64,000 bases of DNA from Flavobacterium aquatile LMG 4008 = ATCC 11947 (GCF_000757385.1 NZ_JRHH01000006.1:124001-188000); one strand, 5' to 3'. Numbered from the stretch's first letter, positions 18,050-27,142 are shown. Notes: generated from the letters alone by a model not told the origin. Translations and numbers: made by a program.

Positions 18050-18661
18050 TTATTTCTTTATTTGACTAAAAACGAAATACATTTCGCTAGCAATTTGCAA
18101 ACTGCGTTCTGCATATTTTTCATTCATTAAATCAGTTCCGTCAAAAGCTTTTGGATCATCATATTTTATCGGAAATCTTGCTTCTGCACCAAAAACCATT
18201 GGACAACCTTCATCAGCATTATTGCAAGTCACGATGGCTCCAAACTTGCTTTTGGGATTAAAATCATCGAAATACGTTTTCGAAAAACAAATAATTGGAT
18301 GTTGATTTTCATCAAATTTCACTGCGTAAACTGGATTTTGTTCTTCGCTTAATTTCTGAATTTCAAATCCTTGATTTCCTAAAGTTTCACCCACTTTCGG
18401 AAACATAGCTGTTGCTTCCGTTCCGCCAGAATAACAAAAAATATTTTTGATTCCGAAATGAAACGCCATCGTTTGTGCCCAGATTTGAGACAAATGACTT
18501 CTGCGTGAATTGTGGGTGCAAATGAAATTTAGACGAATTTCTTCGTTGTAATTTACTTTGTTTTGAAGATAATCAATAAAAGGATGTAAAACTTCCTTTC
18601 GTTCGTTAGGAACAGAAATTTCTGTAATTGACTGTATTGTATTTGATAAATTTTCAAGCAT
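18050..18661 (-). CDS. ArsC-like low-molecular-weight phosphatase / arsenate reductase
   Basis: 203 residues. The P-loop is FICTHNSRRSHLSQ, a CX5R(S) signature with Cys48 and Arg54 as in low-molecular-weight tyrosine phosphatases and thioredoxin-coupled arsenate reductases. Further conserved parts are AVKFDENQHPIICFSKTYFD and VTCNNADEGCPMVFG, whose cysteines (TCNNADEGC) could serve the intramolecular disulfide cascade. The protein is longer than classical ArsC (about 130-150); this long form is common in Bacteroidetes ars operons. It should reduce arsenate to arsenite for export by the ACR3 pump. Confidence 0.88.
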   Translation of the reverse strand: MLENLSNTIQSITEISVPNERKEVLHPFIDYLQNKVNYNEEIRLNFICTHNSRRSHLSQIWAQTMAFHFGIKNIFCYSGGTEATAMFPKVGETLGNQGFEIQKLSEEQNPVYAVKFDENQHPIICFSKTYFDDFNPKSKFGAIVTCNNADEGCPMVFGAEARFPIKYDDPKAFDGTDLMNEKYAERSLQIASEMYFVFSQIKK

Positions 18662-18675
18662 AGATTATTTTTTTT

Positions 18676-18803
18676 TTCCGCAAAGAGCGCAATGATTTAC
18701 GCTAGGTTCGCACAGGATATTATTTTTTTGCCACAGATTTCAAAGATTAACACAGATTCTTTGAGAAACATCGTGAAAACTTTGTGAATCCTTGTGCTAC
18801 TTT
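18676..18803. repeat. Decayed Bacteroidetes-type intergenic repeat
   Basis: The 142-bp gap between two ars genes is filled by three sequence words I know from many intergenic regions: CCGCAAAGAGCGCAATG (18679-), TTTTTGCCACAGATTTCA... with AACACAGATTC (18724-), and AAACTTTGTGAATCCTTGTG (18778-). It contains no ORF with family resemblance. It separates DUF6428 from the phosphatase gene inside the operon. Confidence 0.55.
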
Positions 18804-19280
18804 TTAACAACAACCAGAATCTGGTGTACAACAAGAAGTTTCTTTTTGCTTCCACTCGCCGATTTTTACTTTCAATTTTTCTGGTGGAATACCGCAATTG
18901 TCTTTGGCTAAACAATCGGTTAATTTTGACTTTAATTGGAAATTAGTTCCGTCAAAGTCTAAACTAAATTTACCGATAGTTTCTTTCATCTGATATTCGA
19001 CTTCAATTTCTAAATCGGGAATTTGAAGTTTTTCTTCTGATAATTCAATAATGTGAACCAATTTTTCAGGATGCAATCTATGATCGTAATCATTGGCTTC
19101 CCAAAGTTGAAAATTAACAACCTCTTCGTTTCTAACAACGCCACCGCAATCGATGAAATGCTTAGTGATTTTTCCAACTTCGGTTACATGAAAATGACTT
19201 GGAACCAATTCGCCATTAGGCAGTTGAAAAGCAATTTGAGTAAGATTTTTTAACTGATTTTTTATTTCTGATAGTTTCAT
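18804..19280 (-). CDS. DUF6428 protein of the arsenic operon
   Basis: 158 residues, no signal peptide. N-terminal part MKLSEIKNQLKNL and SHFHVTEVG are typical of the DUF6428 family, which I know mainly from Bacteroidetes ars operons between ArsR and the phosphatase. Conserved histidines and cysteines (HFHVTE, HFIDCGGV, DHRLHPEK) and a C-terminal CCTPDSGCC could bind As(III) or another thiophilic metal; this is inference. It lies 50 bp downstream of arsR. Confidence 0.88.
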   Translation of the reverse strand: MKLSEIKNQLKNLTQIAFQLPNGELVPSHFHVTEVGKITKHFIDCGGVVRNEEVVNFQLWEANDYDHRLHPEKLVHIIELSEEKLQIPDLEIEVEYQMKETIGKFSLDFDGTNFQLKSKLTDCLAKDNCGIPPEKLKVKIGEWKQKETSCCTPDSGCC

Positions 19281-19286
19281 AGTTTT

Positions 19287-19318
19287 AGTATTAAGATTGA
19301 AGTATTAAGTATTAAGAC
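19287..19318. repeat. CTTAATA heptad array in the leader of the DUF6428 gene
   Basis: On the minus strand it reads CTTAATA-CTTAATA-CTTCAAT-CTTAATA-CT, nearly identical to the plus-strand sequence at 13194-13226. It fills most of the gap between arsR and the DUF6428 gene. Confidence 0.65.
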
Positions 19319-19330
19319 ATTCGAATTTAC

Positions 19331-19654
19331 CTAACAACATTTATTCTTAAGTTTATGACGAATCACACCAAAGTGATTTTCAATTTTATCAATTGTATCA
19401 GGATTTATGCAGTAACAAATGGCAGTTCCTTCAATAGTTCCTTTGATGATATTAGCGTTTTTTAATTCTTTCAAATGTTGTGAAATGGTGGGTTGTGCCA
19501 ATGGCAATTCGTTTACAATATCACCACAGATACAAGTGTCAACCTTCAATAAATAGTCTACAATTGCAATTCTCGCCGGATGCGAAAGTGCTTTAAATAA
19601 ACTTGCCATTTCGTTATGTTCTGTAGAAAATGATTCCGATTTAGATGCTCCCAT
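19331..19654 (-). CDS. arsR: ArsR family metalloregulator
   Basis: 107 residues, a winged-helix repressor of the ArsR/SmtB family. The helix with the metal site reads KVDTCICGDIVNEL with Cys41 and Cys43, equivalent to the ELCVCDL As(III) site of ArsR; the recognition helix is QPTISQHLKELKNAN. A third thiol can come from the C-terminal NKCC. It is the first gene of the arsenic operon and probably represses it, being released by arsenite. A palindrome downstream of its -7 box is a candidate operator. Confidence 0.95.
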   Translation of the reverse strand: MGASKSESFSTEHNEMASLFKALSHPARIAIVDYLLKVDTCICGDIVNELPLAQPTISQHLKELKNANIIKGTIEGTAICYCINPDTIDKIENHFGVIRHKLKNKCC

Positions 19655-19673
19655 TTTTATAAATAATTATTAA

Positions 19674-19712
19674 ATTGCAATATTACAATAAAACAATGAT
19701 AAAACAAATATA
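19674..19712 (-). promoter_or_regulatory. arsR promoter and candidate ArsR operator
   Basis: Minus-strand -7 box TATATTTG at 19705-19712. Downstream of it, before the start codon, lies ATTGTAATATTGCAAT (19674-19689), a 16-bp palindrome with one mismatched pair, in a position suited to repression. Confidence 0.5.
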
Positions 19713-19767
19713 AATTGTGTTAAATTTTAAACCCAATTTCGCTATTCCCAATTCCGAAAAAAATTCA

Positions 19768-19775
19768 TACTTTTG
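19768..19775 (+). promoter_or_regulatory. -7 element of the tpx gene
   Basis: TACTTTTG, a perfect TAnnTTTG box, 21 bp before the tpx start codon. The -33 element is not clear. Confidence 0.45.
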
Positions 19776-19796
19776 ACATCTTAAAACTATACACAA

Positions 19797-20294
19797 ATGG
19801 CATCAATAACATTAGGAGGAAATCCAATAAACACCAATGGTGAATTACCAAAAGTAGGTTCGAAAGCACCTCAATTTCAATTACTAAAAACCGATTTATC
19901 TGAAGTAACTTTAGCTGATTTTGCTGGAAGTAAATTAGTCTTAAATATTTTCCCAAGTGTTGATACTGGAACTTGTGCAGCATCTGTACGACATTTTAAC
20001 GAAAGTGCAAGCAAATTAGAAAACACAAAAGTACTTTGCATTTCTAGAGATTTACCTTTTGCCCAAAAACGTTTTTGTGGTGCAGAAGGATTGGAAAATG
20101 TAGTAAATTTATCTGATTTTAAATCAGGAAGTTTCGGTAAAGATTATGGTTTAGAAATGACAGACGGAGCTTTAAATGCTTTGCACTCAAGAGTTGTAAT
20201 TGTCATAGACGAAAATGGTGTTGTAAAATATACAGAGCAAGTAGCAGAAATTGCTGATGAGCCAAACTATGAAGCGGCATTAGCTTCACTATAA
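19797..20294 (+). CDS. tpx: Thiol peroxidase Tpx
   Basis: 165 residues, an atypical 2-Cys peroxiredoxin. The active site is PSVDTGTCAASVRHF with Thr57 and peroxidatic Cys60; the resolving Cys94 is in QKRFCGAEGL, the spacing typical of Tpx. N-terminal MASITLGGNPI is also typical. It reduces lipid and other hydroperoxides with thioredoxin. It is divergent from arsR and followed 1 bp later by dgkA. Confidence 0.97.
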   Translation: MASITLGGNPINTNGELPKVGSKAPQFQLLKTDLSEVTLADFAGSKLVLNIFPSVDTGTCAASVRHFNESASKLENTKVLCISRDLPFAQKRFCGAEGLENVVNLSDFKSGSFGKDYGLEMTDGALNALHSRVVIVIDENGVVKYTEQVAEIADEPNYEAALASL

Positions 20295-20295
20295 T

Positions 20296-20667
20296 ATGGA
20301 ATTCCAAAGAGACACAAAATTTTTATCAGGACGATTCAAAAGTATGGGATTTGCCTTTAAAGGCGCCATCAAATTAATCACTACAGAACACAGTGTTATG
20401 GTTCAAAGTTCCATAGCAGTTTTGTTGATTATTGCTGGTTTCTACTTTGAAATTTCTCATGAAGAATGGTTGATTCAAACCTTAGCAATTGGTTTAGTTC
20501 TTGGAATTGAAGGTTTGAACACGGCTGTAGAAAAAGTCGCAGATTTCATTCATCCTGAATACCATGAACGCATTGGTTTTATAAAAGACATTGCCGCTGG
20601 AGCGGTATTTTTTGCAGCGATGACTGCAATTGCTGTTGGATGCATTATTTATATTCCAAAATTTTAG
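20296..20667 (+). CDS. dgkA: Diacylglycerol kinase family (DgkA-type) membrane protein
   Basis: 123 residues with three TM helices, the size and layout of prokaryotic DgkA/undecaprenol kinase. The catalytic signature is EGLNTAVEKVADF (about 74-86), and the first cytoplasmic helix has GRFKSMGFAFKGAIKLI. It phosphorylates diacylglycerol or undecaprenol at the inner membrane. It directly follows tpx and precedes ftsK on the same strand. Confidence 0.94.
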   Translation: MEFQRDTKFLSGRFKSMGFAFKGAIKLITTEHSVMVQSSIAVLLIIAGFYFEISHEEWLIQTLAIGLVLGIEGLNTAVEKVADFIHPEYHERIGFIKDIAAGAVFFAAMTAIAVGCIIYIPKF

Positions 20668-20716
20668 ACGATTATAACTTAAAATTTCTATTTTTATAAA
20701 AACTATTGAATTTCGA

Positions 20717-23200
20717 ATGGCAAAACAAGTAAAAAAAGAAAAAACAAAATCAACCGAACCCGAAGAAAAACTTCCGTGGAAAATGAAAAGGCAATACAAA
20801 GTAGTTTTGGGTTGCCTTTTGGTACTTTTATCTATCGGATTATTAGTGGCATTTATTTCGTTCTTTTTACACGGTCAAGAGGATCAAAATTTAGTTTCGG
20901 ATGTTACTGATAGAACTAAACCTGCCGCAAACTGGCTAGGAAAAGTGGGCGCTTTCTTGTCGGATATCTTTATTTATAAAGGTTTTGGAGCAGCATCGTT
21001 TCTATTTGTGAAATTATTTTTTGTTACCGGAGCGTTTTTGGTTTTAGATTTACCTCTTAAAAAACTCAAATCAACTTGGTTTTGGGATTTGTTTGCCATC
21101 ATTGTTCTTTCCATTTTATTCGGATTTTTTGCTAATTCGTTACCCGAACTTGGTGGAACAATTGGCTACGAAATGAACTTGTTTTTTCAGGATTACATTG
21201 GGAAAATCGGAACTTTACTGGTTTTAGTTTTCGGAATTATTATCTATTTGTTATTCAAAATCAAAATTTCTCCAGATAGTATTAAAACGTTTTTCGAGAA
21301 GAAAAAATCGGAAATGAAAGACGAATTAACTCCAGTTGTGAATGCCATTAATGAAAATGGCGCTGGATACAATTTGGAAGAATTTGCAATTGACGATAAG
21401 GAAGAAGAAGCCGATTTTAATTTGGAAGACATTGTTTTAAAACCGGCATCGCAATTTGAAATCAATAAAGAATCCTTAAAACCTACCATTTCTAGTTATT
21501 CTGAAATTGAATTGGAACCGAGTTTAAAATCGCAACCAAAAATTACAGAACCAGTTACTCCTACTCTTTCGGTTACTCCATCAGAACCTGAAATTATCAA
21601 AACCAATGATGAAGCTTTTGTAATTGAAAAAGCCCAAGATGAAGATATTGTTGAAGAAAATTTAGCATCCCGACTTGTCGCTGATTTCGGATTATTCGAT
21701 CCAACTTTGGAATTATCAAATTATAAATTCCCAACTATAGATTTATTAAAAGAATATTCAAGCGTTGGAATTACTATCAACCAAGAGGAATTAGAGGAAA
21801 ATAAAAATCGAATCGTTGAAACGCTTCGTAACTATAAAATTGATATTGCTCAAATTAAAGCCACCGTTGGACCATCGGTAACGCTATACGAAATTGTTCC
21901 CGAAGCTGGAATTCGTATCTCAAAAATTAAGAGTTTAGAAGACGATATTGCACTTTCTTTATCGGCTTTAGGAATTCGTATCATCGCTCCTATTCCAGGA
22001 AAAGGTACTATTGGTATTGAGGTTCCAAACAAAAACCCAACAATGGTTCCGATGAAAACGGTTATTGCTTCGGCAAAATTTCAAGAAGCCGAAATGGAAT
22101 TGCCTATCGCATTAGGAAAAACAATTTCGAACGAAACTTTCGTATTTGACCTTGCCAAAATGCCTCACCTTTTGATGGCTGGAGCAACAGGACAAGGAAA
22201 ATCGGTTGGTTTAAATGCCGTTTTAACTTCGTTACTTTACAAAAAACATCCTGCCGAAGTGAAGTTTGTTTTAGTCGATCCGAAGAAAGTAGAATTGACG
22301 CTTTTCAATAAAATCGAAAGACATTATTTAGCAAAATTACCCGATTCTGAAGATGCCATTATTACTGATAATAGCAAGGTAATCAATACATTAAATTCAC
22401 TTTGTATTGAAATGGACAACCGTTATTCTTTACTAAAAGATGCGATGGTTAGAAACATCAAAGAATACAATGAAAAATTCAAATCCCGAAAATTAAATCC
22501 AGAGCACGGACACCAATTTCTACCTTATATAGTGTTGGTTGTCGATGAGTTTGCCGATTTAATTATGACTGCAGGAAAAGAAGTCGAAACACCTATTGCC
22601 CGTTTGGCTCAATTAGCTCGTGCTATCGGAATTCACTTAATTATTGCCACGCAACGACCATCGGTAAATGTGATTACGGGTATGATTAAAGCGAATTTCC
22701 CAGCTAGAATTGCCTTTAGAGTAACTTCCAAAATTGATTCAAGAACGATTTTAGATTCAGGTGGTGCCGATCAATTAATTGGTCGTGGAGATTTATTGTT
22801 TTCTAACGGAAATGATTTAGTTCGTGTACAATGCGCTTTTGTGGACACGCCCGAAGTAGAAAAAATTGTAGATTATATTGGATCTCAAAAAGCCTATCCA
22901 AATGCGTTCATGCTTCCGGAGTATGTTGGCGAAGAAAGTGGTGTGAAATTAGACATCGATATTTCTGAAAGAGATGCGCTATTTAGAGATGCCGCAGAAA
23001 TAATTGTTACTGCTCAACAAGGTTCGGCATCATTATTGCAAAGGAAACTGAAACTAGGCTACAACCGCGCCGGAAGATTGATAGATCAATTGGAAGCAGC
23101 CGGAATTGTTGGCCAATTTGAAGGCAGTAAAGCAAGAAGTGTAAACATTCCTGACTTGGTTGCTCTCGATCAATTTCTCAACAATGAACAAAATAATTAG
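20717..23200 (+). CDS. ftsK: DNA translocase FtsK
   Basis: 827 residues. The N-terminal part has four TM segments (about 28-175), followed by an acidic linker and the motor domain. Walker A is GATGQGKSVGLNAVLTSL (about 489-506), Walker B is VLVVDEFADLIM, and the RecA-like part includes ATQRPSVNVITGMIKANFP. The last 65 residues form the winged-helix gamma domain (SASLLQRKLKLGYNRAGRL). It pumps chromosomal DNA through the septum and activates terminal recombination at dif. The length is normal for Bacteroidetes. Confidence 0.97.
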   Translation: MAKQVKKEKTKSTEPEEKLPWKMKRQYKVVLGCLLVLLSIGLLVAFISFFLHGQEDQNLVSDVTDRTKPAANWLGKVGAFLSDIFIYKGFGAASFLFVKLFFVTGAFLVLDLPLKKLKSTWFWDLFAIIVLSILFGFFANSLPELGGTIGYEMNLFFQDYIGKIGTLLVLVFGIIIYLLFKIKISPDSIKTFFEKKKSEMKDELTPVVNAINENGAGYNLEEFAIDDKEEEADFNLEDIVLKPASQFEINKESLKPTISSYSEIELEPSLKSQPKITEPVTPTLSVTPSEPEIIKTNDEAFVIEKAQDEDIVEENLASRLVADFGLFDPTLELSNYKFPTIDLLKEYSSVGITINQEELEENKNRIVETLRNYKIDIAQIKATVGPSVTLYEIVPEAGIRISKIKSLEDDIALSLSALGIRIIAPIPGKGTIGIEVPNKNPTMVPMKTVIASAKFQEAEMELPIALGKTISNETFVFDLAKMPHLLMAGATGQGKSVGLNAVLTSLLYKKHPAEVKFVLVDPKKVELTLFNKIERHYLAKLPDSEDAIITDNSKVINTLNSLCIEMDNRYSLLKDAMVRNIKEYNEKFKSRKLNPEHGHQFLPYIVLVVDEFADLIMTAGKEVETPIARLAQLARAIGIHLIIATQRPSVNVITGMIKANFPARIAFRVTSKIDSRTILDSGGADQLIGRGDLLFSNGNDLVRVQCAFVDTPEVEKIVDYIGSQKAYPNAFMLPEYVGEESGVKLDIDISERDALFRDAAEIIVTAQQGSASLLQRKLKLGYNRAGRLIDQLEAAGIVGQFEGSKARSVNIPDLVALDQFLNNEQNN

Positions 23201-23204
23201 TAAA

Positions 23205-23846
23205 ATGAAAAGATTTCTTTCAATTGCGCTTCTTTTAATTATTAGCATTTCTGCTAACGCACAAGACAAAAAAGCTAAAGCACTTTTAGATGATGTTACG
23301 GCTAAAGTGAAAAGTTATAAAAATATTGCTATTGATTTTAAATACACTTTAAACAATGCTAAAGAGAATATAAATCAGGATAGCAAAGGAAATGTAACCA
23401 TTGAAGGCAACAAATATGTCTTGAATTTTATGGGCGTAACTAAAATATATGACGGTAAAAAATCATATACTATTATTCCTGAAGATGAAGAAGTTACCGT
23501 TTCTAGCGTAAATGATTCAGACGATAAAGCCATTACACCAGCTAAAATGCTAACTTTTTTTAATAGTGGCTACAAATATTACATGGATATTCCGCAAAAT
23601 GTAAAAGGAAGAAAAATTCAGTACATAAAATTGATTCCGAACAATACAAAAGACCAACGAAAAGAGATTTTACTTGGAATTGATGTTCAAACAAAGCACA
23701 TCTATAATCTAATTGAAGTAGGCAAAAACGGTACAAAAACAACTTTGACTGTTAATTCTTTTAAAACAAATCAGCCTTTATCAAAAAATCAATTTACCTT
23801 TGTGGCTAGTAAATATCCAAAATACTACATCAATAAATTAGATTAG
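23205..23846 (+). CDS. LolA-like outer membrane lipoprotein carrier
   Basis: 213 residues from the ATG at 23205 (MKRFLSIALLLIISISANAQ); the longer frame from 23160 overlaps ftsK and adds a non-signal extension, so I reject it. After the signal peptide comes a LolA/LppM-type fold: LLDDVTAKVKSYKNIAIDFKY, then paired strands GNVTIEGNKYVLNFMG and a C-terminal SKNQFTFVASKYP. It should ferry lipoproteins from inner to outer membrane. The position between ftsK and an LptF/G permease is the same as in many Flavobacteria, as far as I recall. Confidence 0.88.
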   Translation: MKRFLSIALLLIISISANAQDKKAKALLDDVTAKVKSYKNIAIDFKYTLNNAKENINQDSKGNVTIEGNKYVLNFMGVTKIYDGKKSYTIIPEDEEVTVSSVNDSDDKAITPAKMLTFFNSGYKYYMDIPQNVKGRKIQYIKLIPNNTKDQRKEILLGIDVQTKHIYNLIEVGKNGTKTTLTVNSFKTNQPLSKNQFTFVASKYPKYYINKLD

Positions 23847-23852
23847 CCCTTT

Positions 23853-25724
23853 GTGAAAATATTAGATAAGTATTTATTAAAAACATTCTTGATTACATTT
23901 ACTACAGTATTTGTAATCTTGTTTTTTATATTCATATTGCAAACCGTTTGGTTATTCATCTCAGAACTAGCTGGAAAGGATTTAGAAATACTATTAATTT
24001 TAAAGTTTTTACTATTTGCAATGCCAAGGATTATTCCAATGGTATTGCCACTTTCAGTTCTTTTGGCTTCTATCATGACTTTTGGAAATTTAGCCGAAAA
24101 CTACGAATTTGCTGCAATGAAATCTTCTGGAATTTCACTTCAAAGAAGTATGCGAGGTTTAACTGTTTTTATTGTTATTTTAAGCTTAATTGCATTTGTA
24201 TTCGCCAATAATGTGATTCCGTTTGCCGAATATAAATTCATCAATTTTAGGCGAAATATTGCGCAAAGAAGTCCAGCAATGGCGATAGCCGAAGGACAAT
24301 TTAGCGAAATAGGGAATTACACTATTAAAGTCGATAAAAAGTCGGGTGATAAAGGAAATTTATTAGATGGAGTAATCATTCACATAAAATCTCAAAATGG
24401 TGATGGTAATAAAACAGTGATTAAAGCAAAACGAGGTGAACTTATAAGTAGTGAAACCTCCAATACTTTAAAATTAGTTCTTTATGATGGAAATTATTAT
24501 GAAGACATCACTCCCAAAAAATATGAAGAACGTGAGCGAATGCCATTTGCAAAAGCTACTTTCAAGAAAGATGTAATCAATATTGATTTATCTAAACTAA
24601 ATACCAATACAGAAACTGGAGAAATTGCCAATACCAATACAATGCTAAATGTTGGTGAGTTAAATTATACTTTAGATTCACTAAATACGAATTATAGAAA
24701 AGATATAAAATCATTCACTGAAAATATCTACCAGCGAATTAACATCTCCAATAAAGCAACAAATTTTAGTATTGCTGACACAACTACTCCAACGAAAAAG
24801 ACCAATTTCAATAAAAATCTCCTTGCCGATTTAGATAATGGTAAAAAGACCCAAGCAATAAAATATGCTACAACAAATGTAGAAAGTACTGTTTTTTCTA
24901 TCGAAAGTTCCAAATTTGAAATGGAAGAAAAACAGAAAAACATCAACCAACATTGGATTGCACTTTATGAAAAATTTGTAATTGCATTTTCATGTATTTT
25001 GATGTTTTTTATTGGCGCACCGCTTGGAGCAATCATTCGAAAAGGTGGTTTAGGAATGCCAATTGTATTTGCTGTAACCATTTTTATAATCTTTCACTTT
25101 ATCAATACTTTTGGTAAAAAACTTGCTCAGGAAGACGGAATTACACCATTTTTAGGAACTTGGATGTCAACTATTGTTTTAGCTCCGCTTGCAGTATTGC
25201 TAACCTATAGAGCCATTAAAGATATTGGAGGCGTAATTAATTTAGATGTAATACTAGTTCCGATTCAGAACTATTTAGCAGCTAGACAAACAAAAAACGC
25301 AGTAACTCAAACTACTAAAGAAAAATCGATAGCTATTGAAGAAAATGAATTAATTTCAAATGACGTTCTTCCCGCACCTAAGGCATCAACTCTAGATAAA
25401 TTAGACATAACAGCATTACTTTTAGAATACAACAAAGACACTAAAATCACCTTAGTCATCTATGCAATTACTTTTGCTATGTCGATTGTTGCCCTTTTGG
25501 TAAGCTCGATTATAACTGCACTAATTTTGATACTATCAATTATAGTTCTTTCCTATAAAATATTTACTACACAAAAAAAACTGGATACAATTGGAAATTT
25601 TCTCAATACAAAATTTGAGCCAGGTATTGAAATTTCTATTACTTTAGGTTTTCCTTTCTATTCAATTATCTATTTTTACAATAAAAAAGCGCTTGAAAAA
25701 GCACTTAAAAACACTGATAATTAA
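23853..25724 (+). CDS. LptF/LptG family permease (long form)
   Basis: 623 residues with a GTG start 6 bp after the lolA-like gene. The N-terminal MKILDKYLLKTFLITFTTVF and TM segments at about 10-35, 50-80 and 95-120 are typical for YjgP/YjgQ. The periplasmic jellyroll follows, then more TM segments from about 370 (FVIAFSCILMFFIGAPLGAI). The usual length is about 360 residues. Here there is a long insertion before the second TM set (about 230-365) and an extra C-terminal region with two more hydrophobic segments (about 535-570). It is part of the lipopolysaccharide exporter LptBFG. Confidence 0.93.
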   Translation: MKILDKYLLKTFLITFTTVFVILFFIFILQTVWLFISELAGKDLEILLILKFLLFAMPRIIPMVLPLSVLLASIMTFGNLAENYEFAAMKSSGISLQRSMRGLTVFIVILSLIAFVFANNVIPFAEYKFINFRRNIAQRSPAMAIAEGQFSEIGNYTIKVDKKSGDKGNLLDGVIIHIKSQNGDGNKTVIKAKRGELISSETSNTLKLVLYDGNYYEDITPKKYEERERMPFAKATFKKDVINIDLSKLNTNTETGEIANTNTMLNVGELNYTLDSLNTNYRKDIKSFTENIYQRINISNKATNFSIADTTTPTKKTNFNKNLLADLDNGKKTQAIKYATTNVESTVFSIESSKFEMEEKQKNINQHWIALYEKFVIAFSCILMFFIGAPLGAIIRKGGLGMPIVFAVTIFIIFHFINTFGKKLAQEDGITPFLGTWMSTIVLAPLAVLLTYRAIKDIGGVINLDVILVPIQNYLAARQTKNAVTQTTKEKSIAIEENELISNDVLPAPKASTLDKLDITALLLEYNKDTKITLVIYAITFAMSIVALLVSSIITALILILSIIVLSYKIFTTQKKLDTIGNFLNTKFEPGIEISITLGFPFYSIIYFYNKKALEKALKNTDN

Positions 25725-25745
25725 TTATCAACAACACACTTACAA

Positions 25746-26876
25746 ATGTCAAATACTATACAACTCAATACAATAGAAGAAGCCATTGAAGATATCCGTC
25801 AAGGAAAAATTATCATCGTGGTTGATGATGAAGATCGTGAAAATGAAGGTGATTTCTTGGCTGCTGCCGAAAAGGTAACTCCCGAAATGATTAATTTTAT
25901 GGCCACTTATGGTAGAGGATTAATTTGTGCTCCTTTAACAGAGAGTCGTTGCAAGGAATTAGGTTTACATGCAATGGTAAGCAACAATACCGATCATATG
26001 GAAACTGCTTTTACAGTTTCTGTTGATCTAAAAGGAAATGGTGTTACTACTGGTATATCGGCTTTAGACAGAGCAAAAACCATACTTTCATTAGTGGATG
26101 AAAACACGAAACCACACGATTTAGCGCGTCCAGGACATATCTTTCCATTAGTTGCAAAGCAAGGAGGTGTTTTAAGAAGAACTGGTCATACAGAAGCTGC
26201 AATTGATTTTGCAAGACTCGCCGGATTTAAATCGGCTGGTGTTATCGTAGAAATAATGAATGACGATGGCACGATGGCACGTTTACCTCAACTTGTAGAT
26301 GTTGCTAAAAAATTCGACTTAAAATTAGTTTCCATTGAAGCATTAGTTGCGTACAGAATGCAGCATGATAGTTTAATTGTCAAAAAAGAAGATTTTGAAA
26401 TAGAAACTCGCTTTGGAGAATTTAGACTTCGCGCCTACCTTCAAACTACAAATAAACAAGTGCATATCGCGCTAACCAAAGGTAGTTGGAGCAATGGAGA
26501 ACCAATTTTAACCAGAATTAATTCAACACAAATCAACAACGATATTCTAGGAACATTGACTAATAATGCTGATAAGAAACTGGATGATATGTTCAAACTT
26601 ATCAATGAGGCAGGAAAAGGTGCCGTTTTATTCATCAATCAAGAAGTGCACTCATTAGATTTATTGAATAGATTGAAGGAATTAAAAACATTGCAAGAAC
26701 AAGGAATTAAAAATGCACCACAAATAAAAATGGATGCTAAAGATTTCGGAATTGGAGCACAAATTCTGCACGACATTGATATTTCTAAAATCAAATTAAT
26801 TTCCAATACTCAACATACAAAACGTGTAGGTATGATAGGATATGGCTTAGAAATTACCGATTATGTAAATTATTAA
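25746..26876 (+). CDS. ribB: RibBA-type protein: DHBP synthase with degenerate GTP cyclohydrolase II domain
   Basis: 376 residues. Residues 1-205 are a complete 3,4-dihydroxy-2-butanone 4-phosphate synthase: [14 protein letters not shown] (about 25-38), [20 protein letters not shown] and [14 protein letters not shown]. The C-terminal 170 residues align with GTP cyclohydrolase II, but the zinc cysteines are missing: the place of the usual C-x2-G-x(8)-C-x-C site reads [20 protein letters not shown]. The GTP-binding REGRG region is also altered. [12 protein letters not shown] is kept. So riboflavin branch synthesis of DHBP is likely, and GTP hydrolysis is not. A separate RibA should exist in the genome. 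Confidence 0.92.
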   Translation: MSNTIQLNTIEEAIEDIRQGKIIIVVDDEDRENEGDFLAAAEKVTPEMINFMATYGRGLICAPLTESRCKELGLHAMVSNNTDHMETAFTVSVDLKGNGVTTGISALDRAKTILSLVDENTKPHDLARPGHIFPLVAKQGGVLRRTGHTEAAIDFARLAGFKSAGVIVEIMNDDGTMARLPQLVDVAKKFDLKLVSIEALVAYRMQHDSLIVKKEDFEIETRFGEFRLRAYLQTTNKQVHIALTKGSWSNGEPILTRINSTQINNDILGTLTNNADKKLDDMFKLINEAGKGAVLFINQEVHSLDLLNRLKELKTLQEQGIKNAPQIKMDAKDFGIGAQILHDIDISKIKLISNTQHTKRVGMIGYGLEITDYVNY

Positions 26877-26919
26877 AAAAATATTTAAATTAAAACAGTA
26901 TCATAACCTAAAGAAAATG

Positions 26920-26959
26920 AAACGATTACTTTTTTAAATAAAAATTAATCGTTTTTTTA
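26920..26959 (+). terminator. Terminator of ribB
   Basis: Stem AAACGATTA / TAATCGTTT with an AT-rich loop of about 18 nt, followed by a T-run. Confidence 0.65.
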
Positions 26960-26970
26960 TTTAAAATCTA

Positions 26971-27001
26971 TTTGGAAAACAAAAAAAGGTTCTTATATTT
27001 G
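26971..27001 (+). promoter_or_regulatory. Promoter of tRNA-Ser
   Basis: TTTG at 26971-26974, exactly 19 nt spacer, then TATATTTG at 26994-27001. This is a perfect match to the Bacteroidetes consensus, 33 nt before the tRNA. Confidence 0.75.
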
Positions 27002-27034
27002 CACTCGCAATAACGAATTGCACACGCTCAAACT

Positions 27035-27122
27035 GGAGAAATGGCAGAGCGGTCGAATGCGGCAGTCTTGAAAACTGTTGACTGTCACAGGTCCGGGGGT
27101 TCGAATCCCTCTTTCTCCGCCA
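27035..27122 (+). tRNA. tRNA-Ser (anticodon TGA)
   Basis: An 88-nt tRNA with encoded CCA. Acceptor stem GGAGAAA / TTTCTCC, discriminator G, D-loop GCAGAGCGGTCGAATGC, anticodon stem-loop AGTCTTGAAAACT with TGA, a long class II variable arm (GTTGACTGTCACAGGTCC), and TPsiC arm GGGGGTTCGAATCCCTC. It is the likely insertion site of the adjacent integrative island. Confidence 0.97.
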
Positions 27123-27142
27123 GTAGAAATACAAATGGTTAC

